Shown here in pieces: positions 6,576-14,336 of a stretch of 17,454 bases of DNA (the stretch's first letter is position 1; each line of letters begins with the position of its first letter). Position numbers and translations under genes: made by a program. The notes beneath the pieces were generated by a model. It made no database searches, had not been told where the DNA came from, and saw only the letters and a list, made by a program, of their open reading frames with translations. Origin of the DNA: Rhodobacteraceae bacterium UBA6236 (GTDB lineage: Bacteria; Pseudomonadota; Alphaproteobacteria; Rhodobacterales; Rhodobacteraceae). The DNA is taken from assembly GCA_002440945.1 (NCBI GenBank), contig DJWG01000014.1:1-17454 (forward strand), given 5' to 3'.

Positions 6576-6580
6576 GGAGG
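6576..6580 (+). promoter_or_regulatory. metZ ribosome site
   Basis: GGAGG, 5 nt before the ATG at 6586. It is 39 nt beyond the riboswitch terminator, outside the aptamer, so direct sequestration by the aptamer is less likely than transcription termination. Confidence 0.8.
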
Positions 6581-6585
6581 CCCTG

Positions 6586-7761
6586 ATGACAGACTGGAAG
6601 ACGCGCACGAAACTGATCCACTCCGGTATCCGCCGCAGCCAGTATGGCGAGATGTCGGAAGCGATCTTCCTGACCCAGGGCTTCGCCTATGACACCGCCG
6701 AACAGGCCGAGGCGCGGTTCATCCAGGCCGGGCCGGACGAATTCATCTATGCCCGCTACGGCAACCCCACGGTGCGGATGTTCGAGGAACGCATCGCCGC
6801 CATCGAAGGGACCGAAGATGCCTTTGCCACCGCCAGCGGCATGGCGGCGGTGAACGGCGCGCTGACCTCGCTTGTGAAGGCGGGCGATCATGTCGTCGCG
6901 GCGCGGGCGCTGTTCGGGTCGTGCCTTTACATCCTTGACCTGCTGGCGCGCTTCGGGGTCGAGGTGACGCTGGTCGATGGCACCGACCTTGACCAGTGGC
7001 GCGCCGCCGTCCGCCCCGGCACCAAATGCATCTTCCTGGAAAGCGTCTCGAACCCGACGCTTGAGGTCATCGACATCCGCGGCGTCTGCGACATCGCCCA
7101 TGTCCATGGCGCGATCGTGGTGGTCGACAACGTCTTCGCCACGCCCACCTATTCGCGCGCCGTGGAACTGGGGGCCGATGTGGTCGTCTATTCCACGACC
7201 AAGCACATCGACGGCGGCGGGCGCTGTCTGGGCGGCGTGGTCTGCGCCAGCCGCGACTATATCCGCAAGGTGCTGGAACCCTACATGAAGCACACGGGCG
7301 CCGCGATGTCGCCGTTCAACGCCTGGGTCATGCTCAAGGGGATGGAAACGCTTGACCTGCGGGTGCGCGCCCAGACCGAGGCGGCGCTTGCCGTGGCACA
7401 GGCGCTGGAAGGCCATCCCAAGGTCGCGGCCGTCAGCTATCCGGGTCTGGCCTCGCATCCGCATCATGCATTGGCGATGGAACAGATGGGCGCGGGCGGC
7501 ACGGTCGTGACCTTCGATCTGGCGGGCGGCAAGGAGGCGGCGTTCCGGTTCCTGAATGCATTGGAAATCGTGACGATCTCGAACAACCTGGGCGATGCGA
7601 AGTCGATCATCACCCATCCGGCGACGACCACCCACCAGCGCCTGCCCGAAGACCAGAAGCAGCTTCTGGGCATCACGCCGGGCCTTGTGCGGCTGTCACT
7701 GGGCCTTGAGGATACCGGCGACCTGATCGCCGATCTGACCACCGCGCTGGACGCGGCCTGA
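6586..7761 (+). CDS. metZ: O-succinylhomoserine sulfhydrylase (direct sulfhydrylation)
   Basis: MetZ makes homocysteine from an acylated homoserine and sulfide, in the methionine pathway. The protein has 391 residues and belongs to the PLP-dependent Cys/Met metabolism family. It shows YARYGNPT near residue 60, the substrate/PLP block ATASGMAAV, the LESVSNPTLEV and VVDNVFATP strands, and the PLP lysine in STTKHIDGGG (Lys206). The near-end SLGLEDTGDL is also typical. The start at 6586 has GGAGG (6576-6580) 5 nt upstream; an in-frame ATG at 6568 lacks such a site. Regulation by SAM through the upstream SAM-II riboswitch supports the methionine role. Sequence cannot decide between succinyl- and acetyl-homoserine as real substrate. 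Confidence 0.93.
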   Translation: MTDWKTRTKLIHSGIRRSQYGEMSEAIFLTQGFAYDTAEQAEARFIQAGPDEFIYARYGNPTVRMFEERIAAIEGTEDAFATASGMAAVNGALTSLVKAGDHVVAARALFGSCLYILDLLARFGVEVTLVDGTDLDQWRAAVRPGTKCIFLESVSNPTLEVIDIRGVCDIAHVHGAIVVVDNVFATPTYSRAVELGADVVVYSTTKHIDGGGRCLGGVVCASRDYIRKVLEPYMKHTGAAMSPFNAWVMLKGMETLDLRVRAQTEAALAVAQALEGHPKVAAVSYPGLASHPHHALAMEQMGAGGTVVTFDLAGGKEAAFRFLNALEIVTISNNLGDAKSIITHPATTTHQRLPEDQKQLLGITPGLVRLSLGLEDTGDLIADLTTALDAA

Positions 7762-7784
7762 CCGTCCGCAGGCGATCAAAGGCT

Positions 7785-7808
7785 TGACCGGAGCCCGCGC
7801 TCCGGTCA
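7785..7808 (+). promoter_or_regulatory. Perfect 10-bp hairpin in the metZ-prfA gap
   Basis: TGACCGGAGC (7785-7794) and GCTCCGGTCA (7799-7808) are exact complements around a 4-nt loop. No T-run follows, so termination is uncertain. The hairpin ends 12 nt before the prfA ATG, in the position where a Shine-Dalgarno sequence would be expected and is not seen. It may be a weak or Rho-assisted terminator for metZ, or a structure affecting prfA translation. Confidence 0.5.
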
Positions 7809-7820
7809 CATCCATTCACC

Positions 7821-8876
7821 ATGATCCCAGCCGAAAAACTCGACCAGATCCTTCGCCGCTTCGATTTTCTGGAAGCGAAGCTTTCCGCCGGGCCTTCGCC
7901 GGACGAGATCGCCGCCCTGTCGCGCGAATATGCCGACCTGAAGCCGGTGGTGGCCGAGATCGCCGCCTGGCGCCAGGCCGAGGCCGATCTGGCCGAGGCC
8001 GAGGCGATGTTGTCCGACCCGGAAATGCGCGCGCTGGCCGAGGATGAGATCCCGGCGTTGAAGGCGCGCATCCCGGAAATGGAACAGGCGCTGCAAGTGG
8101 CGCTGCTGCCCAAGGACGCCGCCGACGCCCGGCCCGCGATCCTGGAAATCCGTCCCGGCACCGGGGGGGAAGAGGCCGCGCTGTTCGCAGGCGACCTTCT
8201 GCGCATGTATCAGCGCTTTGCCGAAAGCCAGGGCTGGCGGTTCCAGCTCATGGAGCTGTCGGAAACCGAACTTGGCGGCGTGAAGGAAGCCGTGGCCCGG
8301 ATCGAAGGCGAGGGCGTCTTTGCCCGGCTGAAGTTCGAATCGGGCGTCCACCGGGTGCAGCGCGTGCCCGAAACCGAAGCGGGGGGGCGCATCCATACCT
8401 CGGCCGCGACCGTTGCGGTTCTGCCCGAGGCCGAAGAGGTCGACATCGATATCCCCGCCAGCGACATCCGCATCGACACGATGCGGGCCAGCGGGGCGGG
8501 GGGGCAGCACGTCAACACGACCGATTCGGCGGTGCGGATCACCCACCTGCCGACCGGGATCGTGGTGACGAGCAGCGAGAAGTCCCAGCACCAGAACCGG
8601 GCGAACGCGATGGCCGTCCTGCGCGCGCGGCTTTACGACATCGAACGCGGCCGCGCCGCCGCCGAACGCGCCGCCAGCCGGAAAAGCCAGGTGGGCAGCG
8701 GCGACCGCAGCGAACGGATCCGCACCTACAACTTCCCGCAAGGAAGGATGACCGACCACCGGATCAACCTGACGCTTTATTCCCTGTCGCAGATCATGGC
8801 GGGCGATCTGGGCGCGATCGTCGCGGCGCTGGTCGCGCAGGATCAGGCCGACCGCCTGGCCGAGATGGAGGCATGA
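7821..8876 (+). CDS. prfA: Peptide chain release factor 1
   Basis: RF1 recognises UAA and UAG stop codons and triggers peptide release at the ribosome. The protein has 351 residues, near the usual 360. The catalytic GGQ is in [19 protein letters not shown] with Gln229. The stop-codon-reading PxT motif is Pro-Glu-Thr within [15 protein letters not shown], in the place of Pro-Ala-Thr in E. coli; I believe this variant occurs in Rhodobacter relatives. The N-terminal helices and the [18 protein letters not shown] block are intact. The ATG at 7821 begins [14 protein letters not shown], the expected family start, but the preceding 12 nt show no Shine-Dalgarno and abut a strong hairpin. It overlaps prmC by 4 nt, so the release factor and its modifying enzyme are co-expressed. 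Confidence 0.97.
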   Translation: MIPAEKLDQILRRFDFLEAKLSAGPSPDEIAALSREYADLKPVVAEIAAWRQAEADLAEAEAMLSDPEMRALAEDEIPALKARIPEMEQALQVALLPKDAADARPAILEIRPGTGGEEAALFAGDLLRMYQRFAESQGWRFQLMELSETELGGVKEAVARIEGEGVFARLKFESGVHRVQRVPETEAGGRIHTSAATVAVLPEAEEVDIDIPASDIRIDTMRASGAGGQHVNTTDSAVRITHLPTGIVVTSSEKSQHQNRANAMAVLRARLYDIERGRAAAERAASRKSQVGSGDRSERIRTYNFPQGRMTDHRINLTLYSLSQIMAGDLGAIVAALVAQDQADRLAEMEA

Positions 8877-9712
8877 TCCGCGCCGCAGACGCGCTGCGCG
8901 ACGCCACGCGCCGCCTGACCGAGGCCGGGATAGAGGGCGCCCCGCGTGACGCCCGCCGTCTTCTGGCGCATGCGCTGGGCCTGGCCCCCGACCGGTTGAC
9001 GCTGCACCTTCAGGACGAGGTGGGGGACGCCGCCAAGGCAGCCTTCGAGGCCGCCATGACGGCCCGGCTGGCGCGCCAGCCGGTGGCCCAGATCACCGGC
9101 GAGCGGCTTTTCTGGGGCCGGAGCTTCCGCGTGACCCGCGACACGCTCGACCCCCGGCCCGAAACCGAAACCCTGGTGGCCGAAGCGCTGTCACAGCCCT
9201 TCACGCGCGTCCTCGACTTGGGGACCGGCACCGGCTGCATCCTCCTGAGCCTTTTGGCCGACCGGGCGGAGGCAACGGGGCTCGGCGCCGATCTGTCGCC
9301 CGCCGCGCTAGAGGTGGCGAAGGATAATGCAACCCGCCTTGGGCTGTCCGAAAGGGCGGGTTTCACGCTTTCCGACTGGTTTGCATCGGTCGCGGGCCAA
9401 TTCGATTTGATCGTCTCGAATCCGCCCTACATCGCCGCAGATGAAATGCCCGCCTTGTCGCCCGAGGTGCGCGATTGGGAACCGCATCTGGCCCTGACCC
9501 CCGGCGGTGACGGCCTGGACGCCTACCGCCGTATCGCCGCGGGTCTTGCCGCGCATCTGCGGCCCCGTGGCCGGGTGATCGTGGAAATCGGCCCAACCCA
9601 AGGTGCGGCGGTGGCCGGGATGTTCCGTGCCGCGGGTCTGGACGCCGTCCGCATCCTGCCCGATCTCGATGGCCGGGATCGCTGCGTGGCGGGAACCTTC
9701 CCCGCCGTCTGA
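8873..9712 (+). CDS. prmC: Release factor glutamine N5-methyltransferase
   Basis: PrmC methylates the GGQ glutamine of RF1 and RF2, raising release efficiency. It has 279 residues. The N-terminal helical domain (about 1-80) is followed by the SAM-binding fold with [16 protein letters not shown] and by the catalytic NPPY at 183-186, at the same number as in E. coli PrmC. The RPETETLV and [10 protein letters not shown] blocks are also family hallmarks. The ATG overlaps the prfA stop as ATGA, implying translational coupling; GGAGG (8867-8871) is very close to the ATG. The enzyme modifies the product of the gene just upstream. Confidence 0.96.
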   Translation: MIRAADALRDATRRLTEAGIEGAPRDARRLLAHALGLAPDRLTLHLQDEVGDAAKAAFEAAMTARLARQPVAQITGERLFWGRSFRVTRDTLDPRPETETLVAEALSQPFTRVLDLGTGTGCILLSLLADRAEATGLGADLSPAALEVAKDNATRLGLSERAGFTLSDWFASVAGQFDLIVSNPPYIAADEMPALSPEVRDWEPHLALTPGGDGLDAYRRIAAGLAAHLRPRGRVIVEIGPTQGAAVAGMFRAAGLDAVRILPDLDGRDRCVAGTFPAV

Positions 9713-9747
9713 GCGTTCAAGACTTCGATTGCCCGGGCGTCCCTTCT

Positions 9748-9911
9748 GGCGCGCTGACGACATGTCGCAGGGATTCGTGGACTTGCGCGAAGAATCTGCT
9801 TGTCAGCGCGCCCATCCCGTGATTATTCGCCTGCGTAACGGGCGGAATATTTCGTTGCCCGCACACCCAGCCTGCAAAACATTGGGTTTCGCATCCCGAC
9901 CGAATCGGTCG
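9748..9911. repeat. Inverted repeats in the prmC-DUF4167 gap
   Basis: The 254-nt gap 9713-9966 is unusually rich in symmetry. GGCGCGCTGAC (9748-9758) and GTCAGCGCGCC (9802-9812) are perfect 11-bp arms 43 nt apart; the palindrome CGACATGTCG (9758-9767) begins at the end of the first arm. TATTCGCC (9824-9831) pairs with GGCGGAATA (9841-9849) with one bulge. CGACCGA (9897-9903) and TCGGTCG (9905-9911) form an operator-like dyad around one base. No T-run follows any stem. It could be a structured 5' leader for the next gene, a terminator-like region for prmC, or regulator sites. No credible coding frame was found. Confidence 0.5.
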
Positions 9912-9966
9912 ATGTCGAACCCGGCAGGGTCATCGAAGCCCTTGAGCTCGGATAAAAAAGAAACCT

Positions 9967-10959
9967 ATGAGATCGTCCAAGTCCCGTTCGCGCAACAAGT
10001 CGAACCGTCAGCGTTCGATGGGCAATATCGTCAACCGTGTGTTCGACAGTTCTGGCCCGGAAGGCAAGGTTCGCGGAACTCCGCAGCAGATCATCGACAA
10101 GTACCTGATGCTGGCGCGGGACGCCCAGCTGGGCAATGACCGCGTGGCCGAGCAGAATTTCCTGCAGCATGCCGAACATTACACCCGGATGCTGGGCGAG
10201 GCGCAGGCAGAGCTGCTGCGCGAACAGGCCGAACGTCAGACGCAGCAGGGGGGCAACGGGGGCCAGGGCCATCAGGGCGGCGACCGCCAGCACCGCGACC
10301 AGCACCGCCACGATCCGCGCGTCCAGGACGAAGACGAGCCGCAGCCCGATCTGCCGGCCTTCCTGACCAATGCGCAATCCGATGAGGGTTCCGGTCTTGT
10401 CGAGACCCCGGAATCGGCGCAGCAACGCTCCGACCATGGCGAACGGCCCGAGCGCCGCGAACGCCGTGACGAGGACCGCCCCTATCGGGATCGTCAGACT
10501 GACCGCGGTGAGCGGCAAGGCGAACGTCAAGGCGAACGCCACGGCGGCGAGCGCCGCGACCGCAACGAACGCCGGAACCGGCCGGACCGCGAAGACCGCA
10601 AGGAGCGTCCCGCACAGCCGGTGGTCGAGGAAGCCCCTGCGCCGGTAACGGAAGCGGCGCCGCAGCCGGTCCAGCAACCGACACCGCCTGCCGACCTGTT
10701 CGAAGCGCCAGCAGCCGCCCCGCAACCTGCCGCCCCGCAACCTGCCGCCCCCCAGCCCGCCGCACCACAGCCTGCCGCGCCCCAGTCCGCCGCACCCCAG
10801 CCTGCCGCCACGGAGCCTGCCCCGCCGGTCAAGGCCGCTTCGGTGGAAAACGCGGCCGAACCGGCCGAAGCGCCGGCCAAGCCGGCCCGCGCGCCCAGAA
10901 AGCCGCGCGCGCCCCGCGCGCCGAAACCCGCCGCCGAAAGCGGCGACGGTCAGGCCTGA
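9967..10959 (+). CDS. DUF4167-type protein with basic N-terminus and disordered tail
   Basis: A 330-residue protein of unknown function. Residues 1-80 match what I recall of the DUF4167 family: a strongly basic start rich in Arg, Ser, Lys and Asn (1-17), then NIVNRVFDSSGPEGKVRGT and a helical segment QQIIDKYLMLARDAQLGNDR and EQNFLQHAEHYTRML. After about residue 85 the protein is low in complexity: a Gln/Gly/His part, a mixed-charge Arg/Glu/Asp-rich stretch (about 155-215), six PQ(P/S)AA units (252-281), and a basic Pro/Ala tail. It has no signal peptide or membrane span. The shape suggests an RNA- or ribosome-associated protein, and its place after prfA-prmC would fit, but that is inference. 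The ribosome site is poor (AAGAA). Family assignment is from memory of the N-terminus. Confidence 0.8.
   Translation: MRSSKSRSRNKSNRQRSMGNIVNRVFDSSGPEGKVRGTPQQIIDKYLMLARDAQLGNDRVAEQNFLQHAEHYTRMLGEAQAELLREQAERQTQQGGNGGQGHQGGDRQHRDQHRHDPRVQDEDEPQPDLPAFLTNAQSDEGSGLVETPESAQQRSDHGERPERRERRDEDRPYRDRQTDRGERQGERQGERHGGERRDRNERRNRPDREDRKERPAQPVVEEAPAPVTEAAPQPVQQPTPPADLFEAPAAAPQPAAPQPAAPQPAAPQPAAPQSAAPQPAATEPAPPVKAASVENAAEPAEAPAKPARAPRKPRAPRAPKPAAESGDGQA
10720..10809 (+). repeat. Six 15-bp units coding PQ(P/S)AA
   Basis: Six consecutive 15-bp units encode Pro-Gln-Pro-Ala-Ala, with Ser for the third residue in the fifth unit. The units differ at wobble positions, so the array is maintained at the protein level or is old enough to have drifted. 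It lies inside the disordered tail of the DUF4167-type protein and could vary in number between strains. Confidence 0.85.
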
Positions 10960-10970
10960 ACTTTTCAAGA

Positions 10971-10996
10971 AAACCGGACGGGGGCGAACCGCCCCC
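10971..10996 (-). terminator. Terminator between converging DUF4167 gene and rsmA
   Basis: GGGGGCG (10980-10986) and CGCCCCC (10990-10996) form a 7-bp stem with a 3-nt loop. Read on the minus strand a TTTT run (complement of 10971-10974) follows a few bases later, so it best fits termination of the rsmA-side transcript. On the plus strand there is no T-run, though the stem may still slow transcription from the DUF4167 gene. Confidence 0.55.
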
Positions 10997-11012
10997 AACC
11001 CCTACGTCCGCA

Positions 11013-11855
11013 TCAGCCTTCCGCCACGATCCGCGCCAGCGCGCAGAAGCGTTCGAGGTCGATTTCCTCGGCCCGCGCGGTCGGGGGGATTCCGGCGGCC
11101 AGCAGCTTTTCCTCGATCCCGGGCGCAACGCCCTTCAGGCTTGCGCGCAGCATCTTGCGGCGCTGGTTGAATCCGGCTGCGACGATACGGCTCAGGACTA
11201 ACGGATCGGCGGGAAAACGCGGCTCGGGCAGGGCAGTCAGGTGGACGACGGCCGAATGGATCTTCGGCGGCGGCGTGAAGGCTTCGGGCGGCAGCGTCAT
11301 GACCACCCGCGCCTCGCAGCGCCACTGGGCCAGGATCGCCAGCCGCCCGTAGGCCTTCGATCCGGGTTTCGCCACGATCCGCTCGGCCACTTCCTTCTGG
11401 AACATCAGCGTGAGGCTCGTCCAGACCGGCGGCCAGACGGCGGGCGTCAACCAACGGACCAGAAGCTCGGTCCCGACGTTGTAGGGCAGGTTGGCCACCA
11501 CCCGGATCGGCGGCGCGAGGTGCGCCAGCGGGTCGATTTCCAGCGCATCGCCATTGATGACCTCCAGCCGCCCGGGATAGGCTCTGGCGATCTCGGCCAG
11601 CGCGGGCAGGCAACGCGCGTCCTTTTCGACCGCCAGCACCCGCCGCGCCCCTTCGGCCAGAAGCCCGCGCGTAAGACCGCCCGGACCCGGACCCACCTCA
11701 AGCACGTCCGCCCCCCGAAGATCCCCTGCGGCCCGCGCGATCTTGGCGGTCAGGTTCAGGTCCAGCAGGAAATTCTGCCCGAGCGCCTTCTTCGCCGACA
11801 ACTCATGCGTGGCGATCACCTCGCGCAGGGGGGGAAGGCCGTCGATCGTGCTCAT
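11013..11855 (-). CDS. rsmA: 16S rRNA dimethyladenosine transferase RsmA (KsgA)
   Basis: RsmA dimethylates two adjacent adenines near the 3' end of 16S rRNA (A1518 and A1519 in E. coli) late in 30S assembly. The protein has 280 residues. It shows KALGQNFL near the start (about 23-30), the SAM-binding [10 protein letters not shown] (53-62), the acidic AVEKD (75-79), and the catalytic NLPY (122-125), followed by FQKEVAERI and [12 protein letters not shown]. The C-terminal [14 protein letters not shown] block is typical. It is the last gene of the minus-strand cluster. A 97- to 98-nt gap containing a long hairpin separates it from pdxA, and the ribosome site is weak (AAGAGAA about 5 nt upstream). 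Confidence 0.96.
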   Translation of the reverse strand: MSTIDGLPPLREVIATHELSAKKALGQNFLLDLNLTAKIARAAGDLRGADVLEVGPGPGGLTRGLLAEGARRVLAVEKDARCLPALAEIARAYPGRLEVINGDALEIDPLAHLAPPIRVVANLPYNVGTELLVRWLTPAVWPPVWTSLTLMFQKEVAERIVAKPGSKAYGRLAILAQWRCEARVVMTLPPEAFTPPPKIHSAVVHLTALPEPRFPADPLVLSRIVAAGFNQRRKMLRASLKGVAPGIEEKLLAAGIPPTARAEEIDLERFCALARIVAEG

Positions 11856-11873
11856 GGGTTTCTCTTTTGCTTG

Positions 11874-11944
11874 AAATACTCCCGCCGGAGGCTCCCACGG
11901 GTCATGCAGGACGCCTCCGGCGGGAGTATTTGGGCAAAGAAGAA
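11874..11944. repeat. Perfect 19-bp inverted repeat (pdxA-rsmA gap) with copy 2 of the 21-nt motif
   Basis: The arms AAATACTCCCGCCGGAGGC (11874-11892) and GCCTCCGGCGGGAGTATTT (11913-11931) are exact complements separated by 20 nt. Flanking bases are also roughly symmetric, with pyrimidine-rich DNA on the left and the matching AAAGAAGAAA on the right. Bases 11924-11944 are the same 21-mer as 903-923. The element fills most of the gap inside the minus-strand cluster and ends 18 nt before the rsmA ATG. It may be a REP-like dispersed palindrome, an attenuating structure that reduces rsmA expression relative to pdxA, or both. Confidence 0.75.
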
Positions 11945-11952
11945 AAGCGCCG

Positions 11953-12966
11953 TCATTCTGCAGAGGCGGCGGTTTCCGCGCGGCGCAGCGCCATGTTCCA
12001 CGCCATGTAGAGCGCGGCGTTCAGGCTGGAAGGATCGGCCAGATTGCGGCCTGCGATGTCGAAGGCGGTGCCGTGATCGGGCGATGTGCGGATGAAGGGC
12101 AGGCCCAAGGTCAGGTTGACGCCGCCCGCGAAGTCGATGGTCTTGATCGGGATCAGGGCCTGGTCGTGATACATGCAAAGCGCCGCGTCATAGCGGGCGC
12201 GGGCGGCGGGGTGGAACATCGTGTCCGCCGACTGCGGGCCTTGCAGGTTGAATCTTTCGGCCCGCAGCGCCGCGATGACGGGTTCGATGACCTCGATTTC
12301 CTCGCGACCCATGGTGCCGCCTTCGCCGGCATGGGGATTGAGCCCCGCGATGGCGATGCGGGGGCGGGCCAGTCCGAAATCGCGGCGCAGGGCGGCGTTG
12401 GTAATGCGGATCGTCCGCTCCAGAAGGTCGCGGGTCAGCGCGGTGGGCACGGTCGCGAGCGGGATGTGGATCGTCACCGGCACGACGCGCAACGCGTCGC
12501 AGGCGAGCATCATCACCACATGGTCGACGCCGGCCAGATGCGCCAGGTATTCGGTATGACCGGGAAAGGCGAACCCGGCGCCGTCCTTCAGCGCCTTCTT
12601 GTGGATCGGCGCCGTGCAGAGCGCGGAAGCCGCGCCCTGTTCTACCAGATCGACGGCGCGGGCGATCACCGCGATTACGGCGGCGGCGTTATCGGGGTTC
12701 GGCTCGCCCGCCCGCGCGGGGCCGGGGAAGGCATGGGCCAGCACCGGAAGCGTGTCGGGGGCGGCATCGCGGCAATCGGACGGGTCAGTGATCACGTCCC
12801 AGCGGCTTTCGGGCGGCAGGTGGGATGGATCGCCGATCCAGAAGAAGGGCACGTCCTTCCCAAGGCTCAGGCGGGCCTTGACGGCAAGTTCCGGGCCGAT
12901 GCCCGAGGGTTCGCCGCAGGTCAGCGCGATGGGGGGCAGCCGGTCAGGGTCGACGGATGAGCGCAT
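11953..12966 (-). CDS. pdxA: 4-hydroxythreonine-4-phosphate dehydrogenase
   Basis: PdxA oxidises 4-phosphohydroxy-L-threonine in the DXP-dependent route to pyridoxal phosphate. The chosen form has 337 residues (E. coli 329). [10 protein letters not shown] near the start is a family signature. Metal-binding histidines are visible in TIHIPL (His167), NPHAGEGG (His212) and MYHDQ (His267), each one off the E. coli numbers 166, 211 and 266. [20 protein letters not shown] near the end is also conserved. The ATG at 12966 is preferred over in-frame ATGs at 13002 and 12993 because it matches the family start and has an AGG-containing site close upstream. It overlaps the end of surA by 23 nt, so the two are probably translationally coupled. 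Confidence 0.94.
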   Translation of the reverse strand: MRSSVDPDRLPPIALTCGEPSGIGPELAVKARLSLGKDVPFFWIGDPSHLPPESRWDVITDPSDCRDAAPDTLPVLAHAFPGPARAGEPNPDNAAAVIAVIARAVDLVEQGAASALCTAPIHKKALKDGAGFAFPGHTEYLAHLAGVDHVVMMLACDALRVVPVTIHIPLATVPTALTRDLLERTIRITNAALRRDFGLARPRIAIAGLNPHAGEGGTMGREEIEVIEPVIAALRAERFNLQGPQSADTMFHPAARARYDAALCMYHDQALIPIKTIDFAGGVNLTLGLPFIRTSPDHGTAFDIAGRNLADPSSLNAALYMAWNMALRRAETAASAE

Positions 12967-14275
12967 TGGCCTGCAATTCGGCAAGGTAGGCATCCGCCGC
13001 ATCCGAGAGCTTGCGGTTCAGAAGCTCGGCCCTGACGGCATCACGCGACGGACCCTTGGCGAAGCCCGCATCCTCGTTCAGGCGCGGGGCTTGCGGGTCT
13101 GGGGCGCCCTTCGGGGCCGGGGTTTCCTGTGCTTCGGTCGCGGTGCGCTTGCAAAGCATCAGAAGAACCAGGGCATTGCCACGCACGATGGCGGTCGAAG
13201 CTTCGTTTTCATCAAGCTTCGCGAGTTCTGCCGCGACATCGCTTGGCACGCTGCGCAGGGATGCGGTCTTGCGCTGCAATTGATTGGCGGGCAGGCCGCG
13301 GGCGGCGCTGTTCAGGGCGTTGCAGCTGTCGGCGCGGGCGAGGATCCGGGCGGCTTCGGCGCGGGCCTCGGCGCTGTTGCCGCCGGGGATCAGGAATTCG
13401 GCGTAATCGACGGTGATGCGGTTCGGATCGACCTTGTCGCCGCCCTCCTTCAGGCCGCGCATCTGGAAGATCGCGATGCCTTCAGGCACACGGACCGGCT
13501 GGGTCACCTCGCCGGGGCGCATCTGCATCAGCGCGCCGCGCACCTCCATCGGCAGGTTGGTCAGGGGGATCCAGCCGATCTGGCCGCCTGCGTCCCGCGA
13601 CGGGGCCGAGGAGTATTTGCGGGCGAAGCCGGCGAATTCGCCCTGCGACATGCCGCCTTCGGACAGTTCGCGCGCCCGCCGGCTGGCCAGATGGCCGTAT
13701 TTCCCGGTCATCGGCAGGATGATTTCGGACACCAGCACCTGCGGCCCGGCGCCGCGGTTTTCGGTCACTGACAGCGCACGGTCGATATCGGCGTCCGACA
13801 CCGTCAGACGGTCGGCATATTTCGCGCGAACCACTTCGCGCCAGGCGATCCCGGCCTCGACAAAGTCGCGGAAAGTCTCGGCCTCGACGCCGCCCTGTCC
13901 CAGGGCCGCGACGAATTGTTCTGCCGTCAGATTGGCGCGCGAGGCGAATTCGGTCATCCCGGCCGTGATCTGGTCGGGTGTCACGCGGATGCCGGCCTGC
14001 TTGGCGGCATCAAGGCGCAGACGGTCCTCGATCAGGCCCTTTTCCGCTTCGGCCCGCAGATCGCCGGGGGCGCGCAGCAGCGCCATGAACCGGGCGCGCT
14101 GGTCGATTTCATAATTCGAAACCGCCCGGTCGTTGATGTAAAGCGCCGCGGCATAGGGGCTGCCCTGAGCCAGCGCCACGCCCTGAGGCAGGCCGAACGT
14201 CAGGATCGTCGCAAGGCACAGCGCCGAAATCCGGGTCCGAGGGCGGCTCAGGGGGCGGGAGGGTCTGATCATCAT
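12944..14275 (-). CDS. surA: Periplasmic chaperone/peptidyl-prolyl isomerase SurA
   Basis: SurA escorts unfolded outer-membrane proteins across the periplasm, including LptD, whose gene lies just upstream. The chosen form has 443 residues with a signal peptide (1-36): an Arg-rich start, a hydrophobic core and cleavage after ALA before QG. Next come the SurA N-terminal chaperone fold beginning ALYINDRAVSNYEIDQRARF and a parvulin domain with VLVSEIILP, FARKYSSAPSRDAGGQIGWI and a PEGIAIFQM strand. A C-terminal part (YAEFLIPGG onward) looks like a degenerate second parvulin-like domain. Start: paired ATGs at 14275 and 14272 follow a GGA site; an earlier in-frame ATG at 14329 would place extra residues before the signal peptide and lacks a ribosome site. 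The first of the pair is used here. Confidence 0.9.
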   Translation of the reverse strand: MMIRPSRPLSRPRTRISALCLATILTFGLPQGVALAQGSPYAAALYINDRAVSNYEIDQRARFMALLRAPGDLRAEAEKGLIEDRLRLDAAKQAGIRVTPDQITAGMTEFASRANLTAEQFVAALGQGGVEAETFRDFVEAGIAWREVVRAKYADRLTVSDADIDRALSVTENRGAGPQVLVSEIILPMTGKYGHLASRRARELSEGGMSQGEFAGFARKYSSAPSRDAGGQIGWIPLTNLPMEVRGALMQMRPGEVTQPVRVPEGIAIFQMRGLKEGGDKVDPNRITVDYAEFLIPGGNSAEARAEAARILARADSCNALNSAARGLPANQLQRKTASLRSVPSDVAAELAKLDENEASTAIVRGNALVLLMLCKRTATEAQETPAPKGAPDPQAPRLNEDAGFAKGPSRDAVRAELLNRKLSDAADAYLAELQANALIRRP

Positions 14276-14336
14276 CTGTCCGTCTGCTCGTGGTCTTGTC
14301 GCGTGGCGGAGGCCGCCGTTTCCTGTCATCGGCGGG

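Noticed and set aside
9823..10998. Minus-strand 391-codon open frame opposite the DUF4167 gene
   Set aside because: Its apparent Gly/Arg/Leu repeats are the antisense of the PQPAA and charged repeats on the plus strand. The plus-strand product has a conserved N-terminal domain.
13606..13620. Apparent third copy of the GGAGTATTTG motif
   Set aside because: It lies inside the surA coding sequence and matches only about 10 bases, so chance is sufficient.
12073..13771. Plus-strand open frames opposite pdxA and surA
   Set aside because: No family motifs; pdxA and surA on the minus strand have complete signatures, and the frames follow the GC-skewed wobble positions.
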